Positions 1 to 8,383 of a DNA stretch of 64,000 nt are shown here, in pieces (the stretch's first letter is position 1; each line of letters opens with the position of its first letter). This DNA comes from Neobacillus mesonae (GTDB taxonomy: Bacteria; Bacillota; Bacilli; Paenibacillales; Paenibacillaceae). Location of the stretch: positions 1,240,001 through 1,304,000 of the forward strand of contig JAMBOW010000001.1 of the NCBI GenBank assembly GCA_023715865.1, written 5' to 3'. The notes under the pieces are model-generated. The model searched no databases, had not been told where the DNA came from, and saw nothing but the letters and a program-made list of their open reading frames with translations. The position numbers and the translations under genes are program-made.

Positions 1-5
1 CGTTC

Positions 6-464
6 TCAAATCGAATCATCCTGTTTCCTCTCCGCCTTGTTTAATGTATTTTGAATGAACAGCATGGAACTATGTAATTCCTCAATTTCTTGTTGTGACA
101 ACCCCTGCAGGATATGGATGATTTGTTCGTCGGATTTTTCATTTAGCTTCTTGAAAAGGGCATTTCCTTTGTCCGTCAATCGAATCAGGCTTATTCTGCT
201 GTCTGAAGGAGAATTTGACTTGTTCAGCAAACCGTCTCTCGAAAGCTTTGCAACAATCCTGCTCATGTAGCTGCGATCTATATCCAGCTTATCGACCAGA
301 TGATTCGCAATGCACTCTCCTCTGAAACCAATCTCTAAAATGACGCGTGCTTCAGTTAAAGAATATCCGGTTTGAAAGACATGTTTATCAAGAATCCCCA
401 GTATATTGGTATAGTACCTGTTAAATGTACGTATATCCGAAATCATCTTTTTGTCCAGATTCAT
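6..464 (-). CDS. MarR family transcriptional regulator
   Basis: A 153-residue winged-helix regulator of the MarR family, which acts as a DNA-binding dimer. Seen: an N-terminal helix, then the recognition region (LDIDRSYMSRIVAKL, about residues 60-75), the wing with the typical DSRISLIRLTDKG segment, and a C-terminal dimerisation helix. An upstream in-frame ATG at 479 exists, but the sequence AAGGAGG lies between the two and fits the ATG at 464 with a 5-base spacer, so I start there. Two near-identical imperfect palindromes lie directly upstream over the promoter and suggest autorepression. The ligand is unknown. The nearest upstream gene, a solute-binding protein, is closed by its own terminator, so marR is probably monocistronic. 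Confidence 0.9.
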   Translation of the reverse strand: MNLDKKMISDIRTFNRYYTNILGILDKHVFQTGYSLTEARVILEIGFRGECIANHLVDKLDIDRSYMSRIVAKLSRDGLLNKSNSPSDSRISLIRLTDKGNALFKKLNEKSDEQIIHILQGLSQQEIEELHSSMLFIQNTLNKAERKQDDSI

Positions 465-480
465 GCCTTCCTCCTTCATT

Positions 481-530
481 AGTGGACTTAGTCAACATTA
501 GTTTAGATGGTTTAGTGGACTCAGTCAACA
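481..530 (-). promoter_or_regulatory. marR promoter with two direct operator copies
   Basis: Two 17-base copies, at 481-497 and 514-530, differ by one base and each contains the palindromic core GACTNAGTC. On the minus strand the outer copy overlaps a -35 TTGACT (523-528), spaced 17 bases from a -10-like TAAACT (500-505). The inner copy lies near the expected transcription start. This is the geometry expected for MarR autorepression. The protein-site link is inferred. Confidence 0.65.
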
Positions 531-561
531 ATTCAATTTTAATACTAAGCATATTTCTATA

Positions 562-596
562 TAAAAAGAAGCAGCTGCGCTTGGCAGTCTGCTTCT
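562..596 (-). terminator. Intrinsic terminator of the solute-binding protein gene
   Basis: The stem AGAAGCAG(567-574)/CTGCTTCT(589-596) has an inner CTGC/GCAG extension. On the minus strand it is followed by a U-rich run. Confidence 0.8.
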
Positions 597-614
597 CATT
601 TATCGTTTAGTATA

Positions 615-2309
615 TTAAATATCTTTTCCCGTCCATAGTCTTACACGATCTTTAATCCATTCTGTATATTGCTGCTCCATTTCAACTGCTCCTGCCTTAT
701 CAAGCTCAGAAAGCATATTATCATAAATGCTATCAAATTGGTCAGGCGAGGAAACAATGGCTTCTGGAATTCGTTTTTGGATAATGTCCTGGGTTTTCTG
801 ATAAACGACATTGTAGTTACCGCTGTCCGTTGGGATCGGCATGTTGTAAGCAGCTCCCCACTCTTTTACCGGGAATTCATCTCCTGATGGGAATAGTTCC
901 TTCCAAGTGCTGACCTCGTATCCTGCAAGAACCTCCTTCTCTATATCAGAATAGTTCTCTTGAATGGCTTCAGGGAAATTGGTTGTGTAATAGTTATCTG
1001 TAGAGTCTTTAACCCCGTCGCCATAATGTGCTCCGAATATAGTATAGAGACTTATGCCTGACTCTTTGGTAAAATTGCTGTTATCTTTGTTTTTACGCTC
1101 CTGAACGTCTGCTGGAATGGTGCGCACTCCATCTTCTACGACGTAATGTTCGCCTTCAATTCCCCAGTTTCTTAAGATCTGCCCTTCTTCAGACGACAGC
1201 CAGTCTAAGAATTTGATGGCACGCACAGGATCTTCACAATTCACTGTGATTCCAATTCCATAACCGTCAAAGCCCATATCCTGAAAATCTGCACGTTTAT
1301 AATTCTCATTGAGTGTAACAGGATAGTGACCATAGGTCATGTCATCCATGCCAGCACTCTTGAGCGCATTCTCAGCGTCACTGTAGCCCCATCCTGGATC
1401 GATTACGGATAGTACACGGCCGCTGGCTATTTTGGCTTTGTACTGGTCATCCTTTTGAACAAAGCTTTCCTTATCGAGCAGTCCTTCATTGTACATCTTA
1501 TTCAGCCAACGGAAGTAGTCCTTCTCTTCGGGGCGTTTATAATGAAGCATTGCTTCATAAGTGTCTGGATTGATAAAGTATTCACCATCTCCAGGACCGC
1601 CTGTAGCCATAACCGCCGGGTCTGTTACAGTGATCATACGGCGCCATCCGTCTGCACTAAGCGTGAGCGGTATCGTCGGCTGCCCATCTTCCGTCGTTGG
1701 ATGCTTTTCATAGTATTCACGCAGTACGTTTTCATGGTCTTCCAACGTTTTAATCTCCGGGTATCCAAGTTCTTTCACAACTCGATGCTGAATGGAAACA
1801 CCGTTGCTGGCATCAAATGCTGTCTGATCTATTGCACCGTTCGTTGGGAGCCAGTAGATGGACTGATCCTCGTTGCTATATTTCAAACGATTGAAGTGCT
1901 CGCCGTATATTTTTTTCAAGTTGGGTGCATGCTCCTCGATCAAATCTGTCAAGTCGATCATGGCACCGGCATCAACGAGTCTGGATAAATTGCCTTTAGG
2001 ATAGATAAGATCCGGATAATCTCCACTGGCAGCCATAAGCGAAATTCTGTCATCGCCTCCGCCGCTAGTTATATCATATTCCGCATTGATGGTTACACCG
2101 GTTACTTCCGTTATCTTCTTACCTACTGCGTCCTGCATCTTGTTCCAGTTAGGACTGGCATCAGCTCCGAAGAAAGAGAATGTAATCGGACTACCTTCAT
2201 CTGAAGTCTCCGCTGCGCCGTTGTCACCCGTGCTCCCACAGCCAGCTGAAATAAGCAGTGTGCTAGCGAGCAGCCCTGTAACGAGTTTTTTTGTTTTCGA
2301 TGCTTTCAT
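615..2309 (-). CDS. Extracellular solute-binding lipoprotein, family 1 (sugar ABC type)
   Basis: A 564-residue lipoprotein receptor of the long type common in Paenibacillus carbohydrate ABC importers. Seen: a signal peptide with lipobox LISAGC near residues 20-25, a low-complexity linker, then the mature fold beginning with ITFSFFGADASPNWNKMQ. I prefer the second ATG (2309) because AGGGGG sits 9 bases upstream of it; the ATG at 2315 would be only 3 bases away. No permease or ATPase gene adjoins it, so it is an orphan receptor that must borrow permeases elsewhere or was left behind by rearrangement. The divergent AraC regulator and the GH43 xylosidase nearby suggest a pentose or xylo-oligosaccharide ligand, which is an inference from context. 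Confidence 0.88.
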   Translation of the reverse strand: MKASKTKKLVTGLLASTLLISAGCGSTGDNGAAETSDEGSPITFSFFGADASPNWNKMQDAVGKKITEVTGVTINAEYDITSGGGDDRISLMAASGDYPDLIYPKGNLSRLVDAGAMIDLTDLIEEHAPNLKKIYGEHFNRLKYSNEDQSIYWLPTNGAIDQTAFDASNGVSIQHRVVKELGYPEIKTLEDHENVLREYYEKHPTTEDGQPTIPLTLSADGWRRMITVTDPAVMATGGPGDGEYFINPDTYEAMLHYKRPEEKDYFRWLNKMYNEGLLDKESFVQKDDQYKAKIASGRVLSVIDPGWGYSDAENALKSAGMDDMTYGHYPVTLNENYKRADFQDMGFDGYGIGITVNCEDPVRAIKFLDWLSSEEGQILRNWGIEGEHYVVEDGVRTIPADVQERKNKDNSNFTKESGISLYTIFGAHYGDGVKDSTDNYYTTNFPEAIQENYSDIEKEVLAGYEVSTWKELFPSGDEFPVKEWGAAYNMPIPTDSGNYNVVYQKTQDIIQKRIPEAIVSSPDQFDSIYDNMLSELDKAGAVEMEQQYTEWIKDRVRLWTGKDI

Positions 2310-2611
2310 AACCATTTACCCCCTGTTTTTTGAGCTTCGATCCGATTCACAGTAAAATGGATATGTGTAATCTCGTCTTTTTCTCAGCATGTGAATGCGC
2401 TTGCAACAAAGTTTAATTAATATAGTCATTCTTAAATAAACTAACACAGCTAAAATAAAAGATAACTGCCATATTCCATTTCTAAAAAATCTGCAATTCA
2501 ATAGGATCGGATCTTTTTAAATGATTTATGAAACCATTATATACGGGCATGAAGTAATCAAACCTTGATTTTTCAGTCAGGTGTATAGCATGATATAGAC
2601 ATAACATCCTA
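2310..2611. other. Intergenic region between divergent SBP and AraC genes
   Basis: About 300 AT-rich bases that must hold the divergent promoters. I see no convincing sigma-A pair, strong palindrome or supported small ORF. Confidence 0.4.
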
Positions 2612-3496
2612 ATGTATGGCGGTGTTTTTTTGGACAAAGTATATTTAAACTGGTTTACAGATGATGAAGAATTTCCATTCTTTATTCAATACGGGGGTCA
2701 TGATGAGAGTACGTCTCTGCATAAGCATACGGATTTCTCTGAGCTTGTCATTGTTCTTCATGGACATGCCACTCATATGGTCAATAACGAAGTGTCTTTT
2801 ATTAAGAAAGGTCATGTATTTGTTATTAATGGAGAATCCACTCACGGCTATAAAGACCCGTACGATTTTAAAATCTGCAATATAATGTACAAACCCGAGA
2901 TATTGAAGTATATTGGTCCTGATCTTAGAACGTCTAAGGGCTATCAGGCATTGTTTGTATTGGAACCGCTCTATCGCAATATGCAGTCTAATGAAAGTAA
3001 ATTGTATATGTCGCTGACGAATCTAGAATATGTTACATCACTTACTGAGGCGATGGTATTTGAGTATCATAATAAGCTGCAAGGACGCAGGACGATGCTG
3101 GCTGCACGTTTTATGGAGCTGGTCGTATATTTGTCCAGACAATATGAGCTGAATGAGCAAGACTCTGGCGGCCAATTGCTTCATCTCGCTGCGGCTTTAT
3201 CTTACATTGAGGATCACTACTTGGAGCCTATTACTCTGGAGGATATTGCTCTCCAATCAGATATTTCTGTAAGACACTTAAATCGTATATTCAAAGCCTA
3301 TTATCAGACCTCTCCTATGGCTTACCTGCAGCGTTTGCGATTAGAACGAGCTTGCCTGCTATTAAGACAGACTCAGCTTCCTATAACAGAAATTTCATTT
3401 CAATCCGGATTTAATGACAGCAATTATTTCGCCCGTCAATTTAAAAAAGTATACGGTACATCTCCTAAATCGTTTAGACAAAATGAGTCATCCTGA
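2612..3496 (+). CDS. AraC family transcriptional regulator with cupin sensor
   Basis: A 294-residue AraC/XylS activator. Residues 1-170 form a cupin-like sensor (TSLHKHTDFSELVIVLHG, GHVFVINGESTHG). The C-terminal about 100 residues carry the double helix-turn-helix: ITLEDIALQSDISVRHLNRIFK and the second element EISFQSGFNDSNYFARQFKK, ending with the family signature YGTSPKSFR. The ATG has no clear ribosome site. An in-frame TTG at 2630 has GGCGGTG at a suitable distance and may be the true start. It diverges from the orphan receptor gene and converges on GH43 across a shared terminator. Control of these sugar genes is likely but inferred. Confidence 0.9.
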   Translation: MYGGVFLDKVYLNWFTDDEEFPFFIQYGGHDESTSLHKHTDFSELVIVLHGHATHMVNNEVSFIKKGHVFVINGESTHGYKDPYDFKICNIMYKPEILKYIGPDLRTSKGYQALFVLEPLYRNMQSNESKLYMSLTNLEYVTSLTEAMVFEYHNKLQGRRTMLAARFMELVVYLSRQYELNEQDSGGQLLHLAAALSYIEDHYLEPITLEDIALQSDISVRHLNRIFKAYYQTSPMAYLQRLRLERACLLLRQTQLPITEISFQSGFNDSNYFARQFKKVYGTSPKSFRQNESS

Positions 3497-3532
3497 ACAC
3501 GAACAAACACGAAATTGACAGAGAAAAAGAAG

Positions 3533-3577
3533 AAAGAGACAGCTGAACGCCAGAACTCAGGCGTTTTCTGTCTCTTT
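3533..3577. terminator. Terminator between convergent AraC and GH43 genes
   Basis: The outer stem AAAGAGACAG(3533-3542)/CTGTCTCTTT(3568-3577) encloses an inner AACGCC/GGCGTT hairpin. A-rich and T-rich flanks make it plausible in both directions. Confidence 0.75.
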
Positions 3578-3593
3578 ATATTGCTAGTAGGGG

Positions 3594-5108
3594 CTATTCC
3601 CCTGCCTCTTCATAATCAAACCAGTCAAAATAGGATTTCGCTGGGCTTTCTCCTTGACTCGTTGCATACATCGCCACAAATACTCCTGTAAAACCTCCGG
3701 CTATTTCGGTAGAAAGAAAATGACTTTCTCCTCTTCCTGCTTCAATCACTTCACCAGCTTGTGTCTGGAATGAAAAATTGAAGTATTCCGGTTCGGTTTG
3801 TACTTTAAGCACTACCGATCCAGCTGGACAATCGTAAAATTCTTCTGTTTTTAATGAACCTACGGTACGTCTAAAGATGATTTTTCTATTCCCATTGACT
3901 AAAGTCACTGCAAGATCGTAATGATGTTTTTCATTCATATAGATCGTTACCCCGGACTCCTCTTGATCTGTAAGGGGTTCAAAGTCCATGGAGAGCGCAA
4001 TATTGGCAGTAAAATGACGAAGACGGCGGCCTACAAAAGCAGGTGAACCTACATCATTAAGTGTTTCCTCATTGCCAATCAGAGTAAGTGAACCTGTACG
4101 TTCAGATAATGACCAGCTACCCTTCTTAGGATTTCTAAGGAAGATCCATTCCATGTCCAGCACCTGTGCATCAAAATGATCTCTAACCGGCTTCTTGTTT
4201 AGCGGGAATGCAGGAAATCCGGGCGCATCCATGACCGGTTCAACTTGACCATTGTTACCGATGATTGGCCACTGATCTTGTGTCCAGGTTACTGGGGCGA
4301 GAAACACTTCTCTCCCTAAATGGTGCTTCATTGGGTATGAAACAGGTCTGATGCCTAGAAATACGGCCCACCAGCTTCCGTCATTAGCTTCAATCAAGTC
4401 GGCATGCCCGGTCGCTTGGATTGGACTTCTTAAGCTGCGATGAGAAAGGATCGGATTATGCGGACATTCATCAAAAGGTCCATATGGATTATCACTTCGA
4501 GCAATGGTCTCCATATGACCGTATTCCGTACCTCCTTCTGCAATCATTAAATAATAATAGCCGTTTATTTTATATAAATGAGGAGCTTCTGGGTAAGCAC
4601 CTCCTGTCCCCTTCCATATCATACGGCTATCTGTCAGCCTCTCGCCTGTTTCAATATCAATCTCGCATTGATAGATACCGTCGCCTTGGTCTCCTGTTCG
4701 CGTTGAATGAAAATATACTCTGCCGTCCTCGTCAAATAAAAGAGAGGGGTCGATACCATCTTGATCTACAGTTATCGGGTTAGACCAAGGACCCGCAGGA
4801 TCCGTTGTTTTAACATAAAAATTGCCGACTCCCCCTATGTTTGTGGTGACCATATAAAACCATCCGTCATGATAACGGATCGTAGGTGCAAAAATACCAC
4901 AAGAGCTTGGGAAATTCTTTAATGGAAGCTGCTCTTCTGTTGTGAGACAATGTCCGATTTGCTGCCAATCAACAAGGTTTTTACTGTGGAAAATCGGAAC
5001 GCCGGGAAAGTACTGAAATGTACTTGTCACTAAATAATAGTCCTCTCCCACTCTGCAAATGCTGGGATCAGGATAAAAGCCGGATATTACAGGATTTGTA
5101 TACTGCAT
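3594..5108 (-). CDS. Glycoside hydrolase family 43 (beta-xylosidase/arabinofuranosidase type)
   Basis: A 504-residue GH43 enzyme with no signal peptide, so probably cytoplasmic and acting on imported short xylo- or arabino-oligosaccharides. The five-bladed propeller carries the expected catalytic triad: base Asp14 in YPDPSI, the pKa-modulating Asp120 in GIDPSLLFD, and acid Glu174 in PEAPHLYK. Residues from about 310 form a C-terminal beta-sandwich typical of the XynB-like subgroup. The ATG at 5108 is used because GGAG lies 8 bases upstream. A GTG at 5117 overlaps that ribosome site. The exact substrate (xylose versus arabinose) cannot be read from sequence alone. Confidence 0.92.
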   Translation of the reverse strand: MQYTNPVISGFYPDPSICRVGEDYYLVTSTFQYFPGVPIFHSKNLVDWQQIGHCLTTEEQLPLKNFPSSCGIFAPTIRYHDGWFYMVTTNIGGVGNFYVKTTDPAGPWSNPITVDQDGIDPSLLFDEDGRVYFHSTRTGDQGDGIYQCEIDIETGERLTDSRMIWKGTGGAYPEAPHLYKINGYYYLMIAEGGTEYGHMETIARSDNPYGPFDECPHNPILSHRSLRSPIQATGHADLIEANDGSWWAVFLGIRPVSYPMKHHLGREVFLAPVTWTQDQWPIIGNNGQVEPVMDAPGFPAFPLNKKPVRDHFDAQVLDMEWIFLRNPKKGSWSLSERTGSLTLIGNEETLNDVGSPAFVGRRLRHFTANIALSMDFEPLTDQEESGVTIYMNEKHHYDLAVTLVNGNRKIIFRRTVGSLKTEEFYDCPAGSVVLKVQTEPEYFNFSFQTQAGEVIEAGRGESHFLSTEIAGGFTGVFVAMYATSQGESPAKSYFDWFDYEEAGE

Positions 5109-5237
5109 TAAACGCACTCCAATCGAAAAATTATCTGAAATCGCTAATGAATGATCCCTATCATTGTATTAGAAATCTTTCAGACAAACCTTCACTTTAG
5201 CGTCATATCATTAGCACGATTTAGCCGAAGTGAAATC

Positions 5238-5270
5238 AAAAAAATAGACTGCCTTAATTGGCAGTCTATT
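5238..5270 (-). terminator. Intrinsic terminator of the FusB-like gene
   Basis: Perfect 11-bp stem AATAGACTGCC(5243-5253)/GGCAGTCTATT(5260-5270), with a U-run on the minus strand. Confidence 0.85.
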
Positions 5271-5285
5271 TATGGTTGTAACGCA

Positions 5286-5933
5286 TTACTTGCTCACCGA
5301 AAGAATGAACTTCTCAAGTGATCCTGTATCCGTAATACTTTCGTTACATTTCTGATTATCCATACATACGTAATGACCAATCGAAGCTATATTATCCGGC
5401 GAAGGATTTGCAGGCTTCGTTTTGACCGAGAAAAAGGCAAGCTCCTGATGCCGATTACAGAACAGGCAATACCCTTTCTTATTCGTTGGTGTAATTCTTC
5501 CTTCAATACCGACAAATCGTCCTTCGAGCGGATAGACGATGAATAGCCTATTTAATGCAATATCTACCCAGCTTAAATACGTTAGAAGACGAAAATCTAT
5601 AGATTGAAGATCAGGTACTTTTAGCTTCTTATTCTTGGGAAACAGCTTTTGAACCTGCTTCATTGTGATCAAAGGATATGGCTCCAGATAGGGAACTAAT
5701 CCATTTAGATAGCCTTGGAAATCATATGCCGTCTCAAGTATCGATAATTTCTTCAGTATTTGCTGCTGGTGCTCTGTTAGATCAGAAAATGCTTCAATAA
5801 TATTGAATACTGAACGATACCTCACCGTATCCAGGACGCTTTGGTCTGCCACGGTTCGCAGCGTGTTCTGTACAAATCCTGCTTGTTTCTTGATTACATT
5901 ATATTGATGGTTTCTAATAAATGGTGTATTCAT
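5286..5933 (-). CDS. FusB/FusC family EF-G-binding protein
   Basis: A 215-residue protein matching the FusB family (about 213 residues) that binds elongation factor G and rescues ribosomes stalled by fusidic acid. Seen: an N-terminal helical bundle (residues 1-145) and a C-terminal treble-clef zinc-binding domain with four cysteines (Cys156, Cys159, Cys190, Cys196; CLFC and CMDNQKC). The ATG at 5933 gives the family length and has AAGGGG 9 bases upstream; longer in-frame starts add a hydrophobic, unsupported N-terminus. The ribosome site lies inside a predicted hairpin, and a small leader ORF sits upstream, suggesting inducible translation. Whether it gives drug resistance or a housekeeping EF-G role is unknown. 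Confidence 0.85.
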   Translation of the reverse strand: MNTPFIRNHQYNVIKKQAGFVQNTLRTVADQSVLDTVRYRSVFNIIEAFSDLTEHQQQILKKLSILETAYDFQGYLNGLVPYLEPYPLITMKQVQKLFPKNKKLKVPDLQSIDFRLLTYLSWVDIALNRLFIVYPLEGRFVGIEGRITPTNKKGYCLFCNRHQELAFFSVKTKPANPSPDNIASIGHYVCMDNQKCNESITDTGSLEKFILSVSK

Positions 5934-5941
5934 AGCATTTA

Positions 5942-6069
5942 GCCCCTTATATTTATTAATGTGATGATAAGGTGCAAAGCCGATTATTAGAAACGATAAG
6001 ATGATGTATGGGCGAAGCAAATATTATTCATTTCTCCCCACGCAAAGTATCGCCCTAATCAGGCTTTGC
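5942..6069 (-). promoter_or_regulatory. Candidate translational attenuator ahead of the FusB-like gene
   Basis: In minus-strand RNA, GCAAAGCC (6069-6062) can pair either with CUUUGC (6047-6042) or, over 8 bp, with GGCUUUGC (5981-5974). The second pairing nests over a GGGCGA/UCGCCC stem (6055-6050 with 6015-6010). Immediately 3', CCUUAU (5972-5967) pairs with AUAAGG (5950-5945), burying the AAGGGG ribosome site. These mutually exclusive helices follow a small leader ORF. The switch function is inferred. Confidence 0.5.
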
Positions 6070-6080
6070 ATGAGGACTTC

Positions 6081-6146
6081 CTAGCTAATGAGCAATGCTC
6101 TATTGCCACTAAAATTACCCCCAATCCCTTTAAAACTACAACTCAT
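6081..6146 (-). CDS. Putative 21-residue leader peptide upstream of the FusB-like gene
   Basis: A short ORF (begins MSCSFKGIGG, ends RALLIS) with GGAG 6 bases before its ATG and a TAG stop about 150 bases before the fusB-like start. A TATATT-like -10 element lies about 40 bases upstream (plus-strand 6187-6192). No homologue is recognised. Its position directly before alternative RNA helices that cover the downstream ribosome site is what suggests a leader-peptide role, as in translational attenuation of ribosome-targeting antibiotic resistance genes. It could be coincidental. Confidence 0.4.
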   Translation of the reverse strand: MSCSFKGIGGNFSGNRALLIS

Positions 6147-6257
6147 ATTTTACTCCAAAACAAAATCGGGGTAGGTGTAACAAATGAATATAATTAACTT
6201 TTCTACGCTTCCACTAGTATATGTTAAGTTTTCGAGTCTCCTTGTGAGTGTACTTGC

Positions 6258-7658
6258 CTAAATAAAAATCAGCCTTTCTCCAATCGTACGTATATGGTTT
6301 ACATCAGCCCACAGAACAAAATATGTGTAGAGTGTATCTCCAATCATTACAGCCTGCGGGTACTTCACAATTAACGCTGCCTGTTGGTTCATCTCAACCG
6401 GCTGGTCTGACGAAGGAAATATGAAGCAAGCTTCTTGCTGTTGTATTTCTGTGTTAACAATCATGGGAGCAGAACCGTACGGCATTAATGGATGAAAAGC
6501 TTCTGAATGGCATACCTCTGAAATGCTGTCACTCGATGAAATCGCGGATATTTGAAAAAATCCGTTCAGCCCCTCATATCTTACATCACTGACCTGGCGC
6601 CAGCTTGAGGGATAAGGAAATTTCACTCGGTAAATAGAGCTTATGAAGATGTTCTCTGCGTTCCTTCTGATGCGAGGGGACCACGTCAAAGCGGTAATCA
6701 GGCCATTGCTGAGCACGTTCACCGGTATCTGTGTTCTAATATCAACTATCCAAAGCTGGCTTGCGCCTTCTGCTTCTTCACATCCCGATAAATACGCGAT
6801 TTTCCAGCCGTCTGGGGACCAGCTCACAGGTGTAGAAAAGCAATTGGAAGCAGCTAAGGACCTTTGATTCTGACCGATCCGATCATCGATTTGGATGAAA
6901 GAATAGTAATTCGGCTCCTTGAAGTCAGTAGCACTGTACGCGATAGTTTTGGAGTCAGGCGACCACTCTGGAAAATAGTTCTTGGCGAGCGCCCCGCCTT
7001 CTAATGTATAGGTTGTTCCGGCAGCTAGATCCACGGTTGAGATGATCGAGATGCTTGCACCAGGGAACGTGTAAAGTGCGAATGTGCCGTCCGGAGCAAT
7101 TCTTACGTTATGAAGAGGGCCTTCCGTATTTTGTGTGATTTGCCTTCGAGCTGTCCCATCTAGTCGAATGCGAAAGAGCTGTGTATTTCCATTCGAATCA
7201 GGAGACGCAAATAAGAGCTCTGTACCTGATGGAAACCACTGAGCATCGCTGACTCCAGGCTCCGAGATGTCGAAGCTCTGATGGGATAAAGTATCATAGA
7301 TGACGATATGATTGTTCTTGACGTACACCAGTGACCGGCTGTTCGGTGACCAGCTCAGCAGCGTATAAGGTTCAATTTGGTCAATTCTGGATATGGAACC
7401 TGTGACAATATCCAGTAAATGAACTACATTGTTAGCGCCGATGAAAGCAATCCTTCTGCTGTCTGGGGACCAATAAGGAACCGTAAATTGTTCACCAATA
7501 CCCTGTGTGAGTTGAAAATTAAGACCGTCCTGAGGGCGGTACAGCCAAATATCAAATGATCCGGTTCGATTCGACGTATAGGCAATCCAGTCTTGAACAT
7601 AATGATGAGCATCCATGTGCACCTTCAACATCCTCTCCTGAAGCATTCCTTCATCCAT
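6258..7658 (-). CDS. Cytoplasmic TolB-like WD40/PD40 beta-propeller protein
   Basis: A 466-residue protein without a signal peptide or membrane helix. From about residue 20 to 340 it repeats the PD40 pattern of TolB-type propellers (YWSPDSRRIAFIG, LSWSPNSRSLVYV, EWSPDSKTIAYSA, SWSPDGWKIAYLSG), roughly six blades. The last 125 residues form a different alpha/beta region (YPSSWRQVS, GFFQISAISS) that I cannot assign. The start is uncertain: four ATGs occur in the first 15 codons and none has a compelling ribosome site. It diverges from DUF421. Function unknown; propellers of this kind usually bind proteins or ligands. Confidence 0.75.
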   Translation of the reverse strand: MDEGMLQERMLKVHMDAHHYVQDWIAYTSNRTGSFDIWLYRPQDGLNFQLTQGIGEQFTVPYWSPDSRRIAFIGANNVVHLLDIVTGSISRIDQIEPYTLLSWSPNSRSLVYVKNNHIVIYDTLSHQSFDISEPGVSDAQWFPSGTELLFASPDSNGNTQLFRIRLDGTARRQITQNTEGPLHNVRIAPDGTFALYTFPGASISIISTVDLAAGTTYTLEGGALAKNYFPEWSPDSKTIAYSATDFKEPNYYSFIQIDDRIGQNQRSLAASNCFSTPVSWSPDGWKIAYLSGCEEAEGASQLWIVDIRTQIPVNVLSNGLITALTWSPRIRRNAENIFISSIYRVKFPYPSSWRQVSDVRYEGLNGFFQISAISSSDSISEVCHSEAFHPLMPYGSAPMIVNTEIQQQEACFIFPSSDQPVEMNQQAALIVKYPQAVMIGDTLYTYFVLWADVNHIRTIGERLIFI

Positions 7659-7766
7659 CAGGTTATTCAGATAAAAAGAATTAGGCGACCAACCAATCCA
7701 TTTGAATTGAATTAAATGCGTCAGGGTAATGAAGTAAAAAGTCCGTCTTGGAAAGGATGAAGTACT

Positions 7767-8264
7767 TTGTTATTCAGTTCCTGGGATCATATTGTAAAAA
7801 TCGTAATAACCTGTGTACTGGGTTATACCTCCTTAATCATTTTGTTACGACTGGCCGGTAAAAGGTCTTTATCTAATTTAAGTGCTTTTGATCTTGTAAT
7901 TACGGTCTCCATAGGTTCCATTTTATCCACTATGATATTAGACAGTAATGTGACATTCACAGATGGGCTCATCGCGTCGGCAATATTGGTCGGACTCCAA
8001 ACATTAGTTGCACGGCTTACTTTAAAATCACCGTTCTTTCACAGAGTGTTTAAAGCTGCTCCTACGCTTCTTTATTACCAGGGTGACTATCTTCGAGATG
8101 AAATGAAATCCAGTAAGCTTATGGAAGATGACATTTTACAAATAGTCCGTTCGGAAGGGGTGCCCTCGATGAACAAGGTGGAAGCAGTTGTACTAGAAAG
8201 AGACGGGAGTTTATCTATAATTAAAAAATCAGATCAACATCATGACACACTTAGCAACGTATAA
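7767..8264 (+). CDS. DUF421 (YetF-like) membrane protein
   Basis: A 165-residue protein with three predicted N-terminal membrane segments and a cytoplasmic C-terminal domain. The family hallmark LSAFDLVITVSIGSIL is present at about residues 36-52, and the C-terminal part (KAAPTLLYYQGDYLRDEMKS) matches the DUF421 soluble domain. It is the short form of the family; longer YetF-type members carry an extra domain. The start is TTG, with AAAGGA about 9 bases upstream. Some relatives are linked to spore or envelope functions, but no activity can be assigned from sequence. It is closed by a good intrinsic terminator and is probably a single-gene unit. Confidence 0.85.
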   Translation: MLFSSWDHIVKIVITCVLGYTSLIILLRLAGKRSLSNLSAFDLVITVSIGSILSTMILDSNVTFTDGLIASAILVGLQTLVARLTLKSPFFHRVFKAAPTLLYYQGDYLRDEMKSSKLMEDDILQIVRSEGVPSMNKVEAVVLERDGSLSIIKKSDQHHDTLSNV

Positions 8265-8306
8265 AATAAAAGACAGATAAAATAAGATCCTATCGGGATA
8301 GACAGG

Positions 8307-8345
8307 AACAGGACTATCGATTACATCCGATAGCCCTGTTTTATT
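8307..8345 (+). terminator. Intrinsic terminator after DUF421
   Basis: A 13-bp stem with one mismatch (8307-8319/8328-8340), followed by a T-rich tract. It may also stop the convergent GAPDH-like gene. Confidence 0.8.
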
Positions 8346-8383
8346 TCTATTTTTTATTTTAATCTGTACCGTTCTTTAAGAGC

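Noticed and set aside
1455..1988. 177-codon plus-strand ORF inside the solute-binding protein gene
   Set aside because: Antisense shadow of a clear lipoprotein gene; residue composition is not protein-like.
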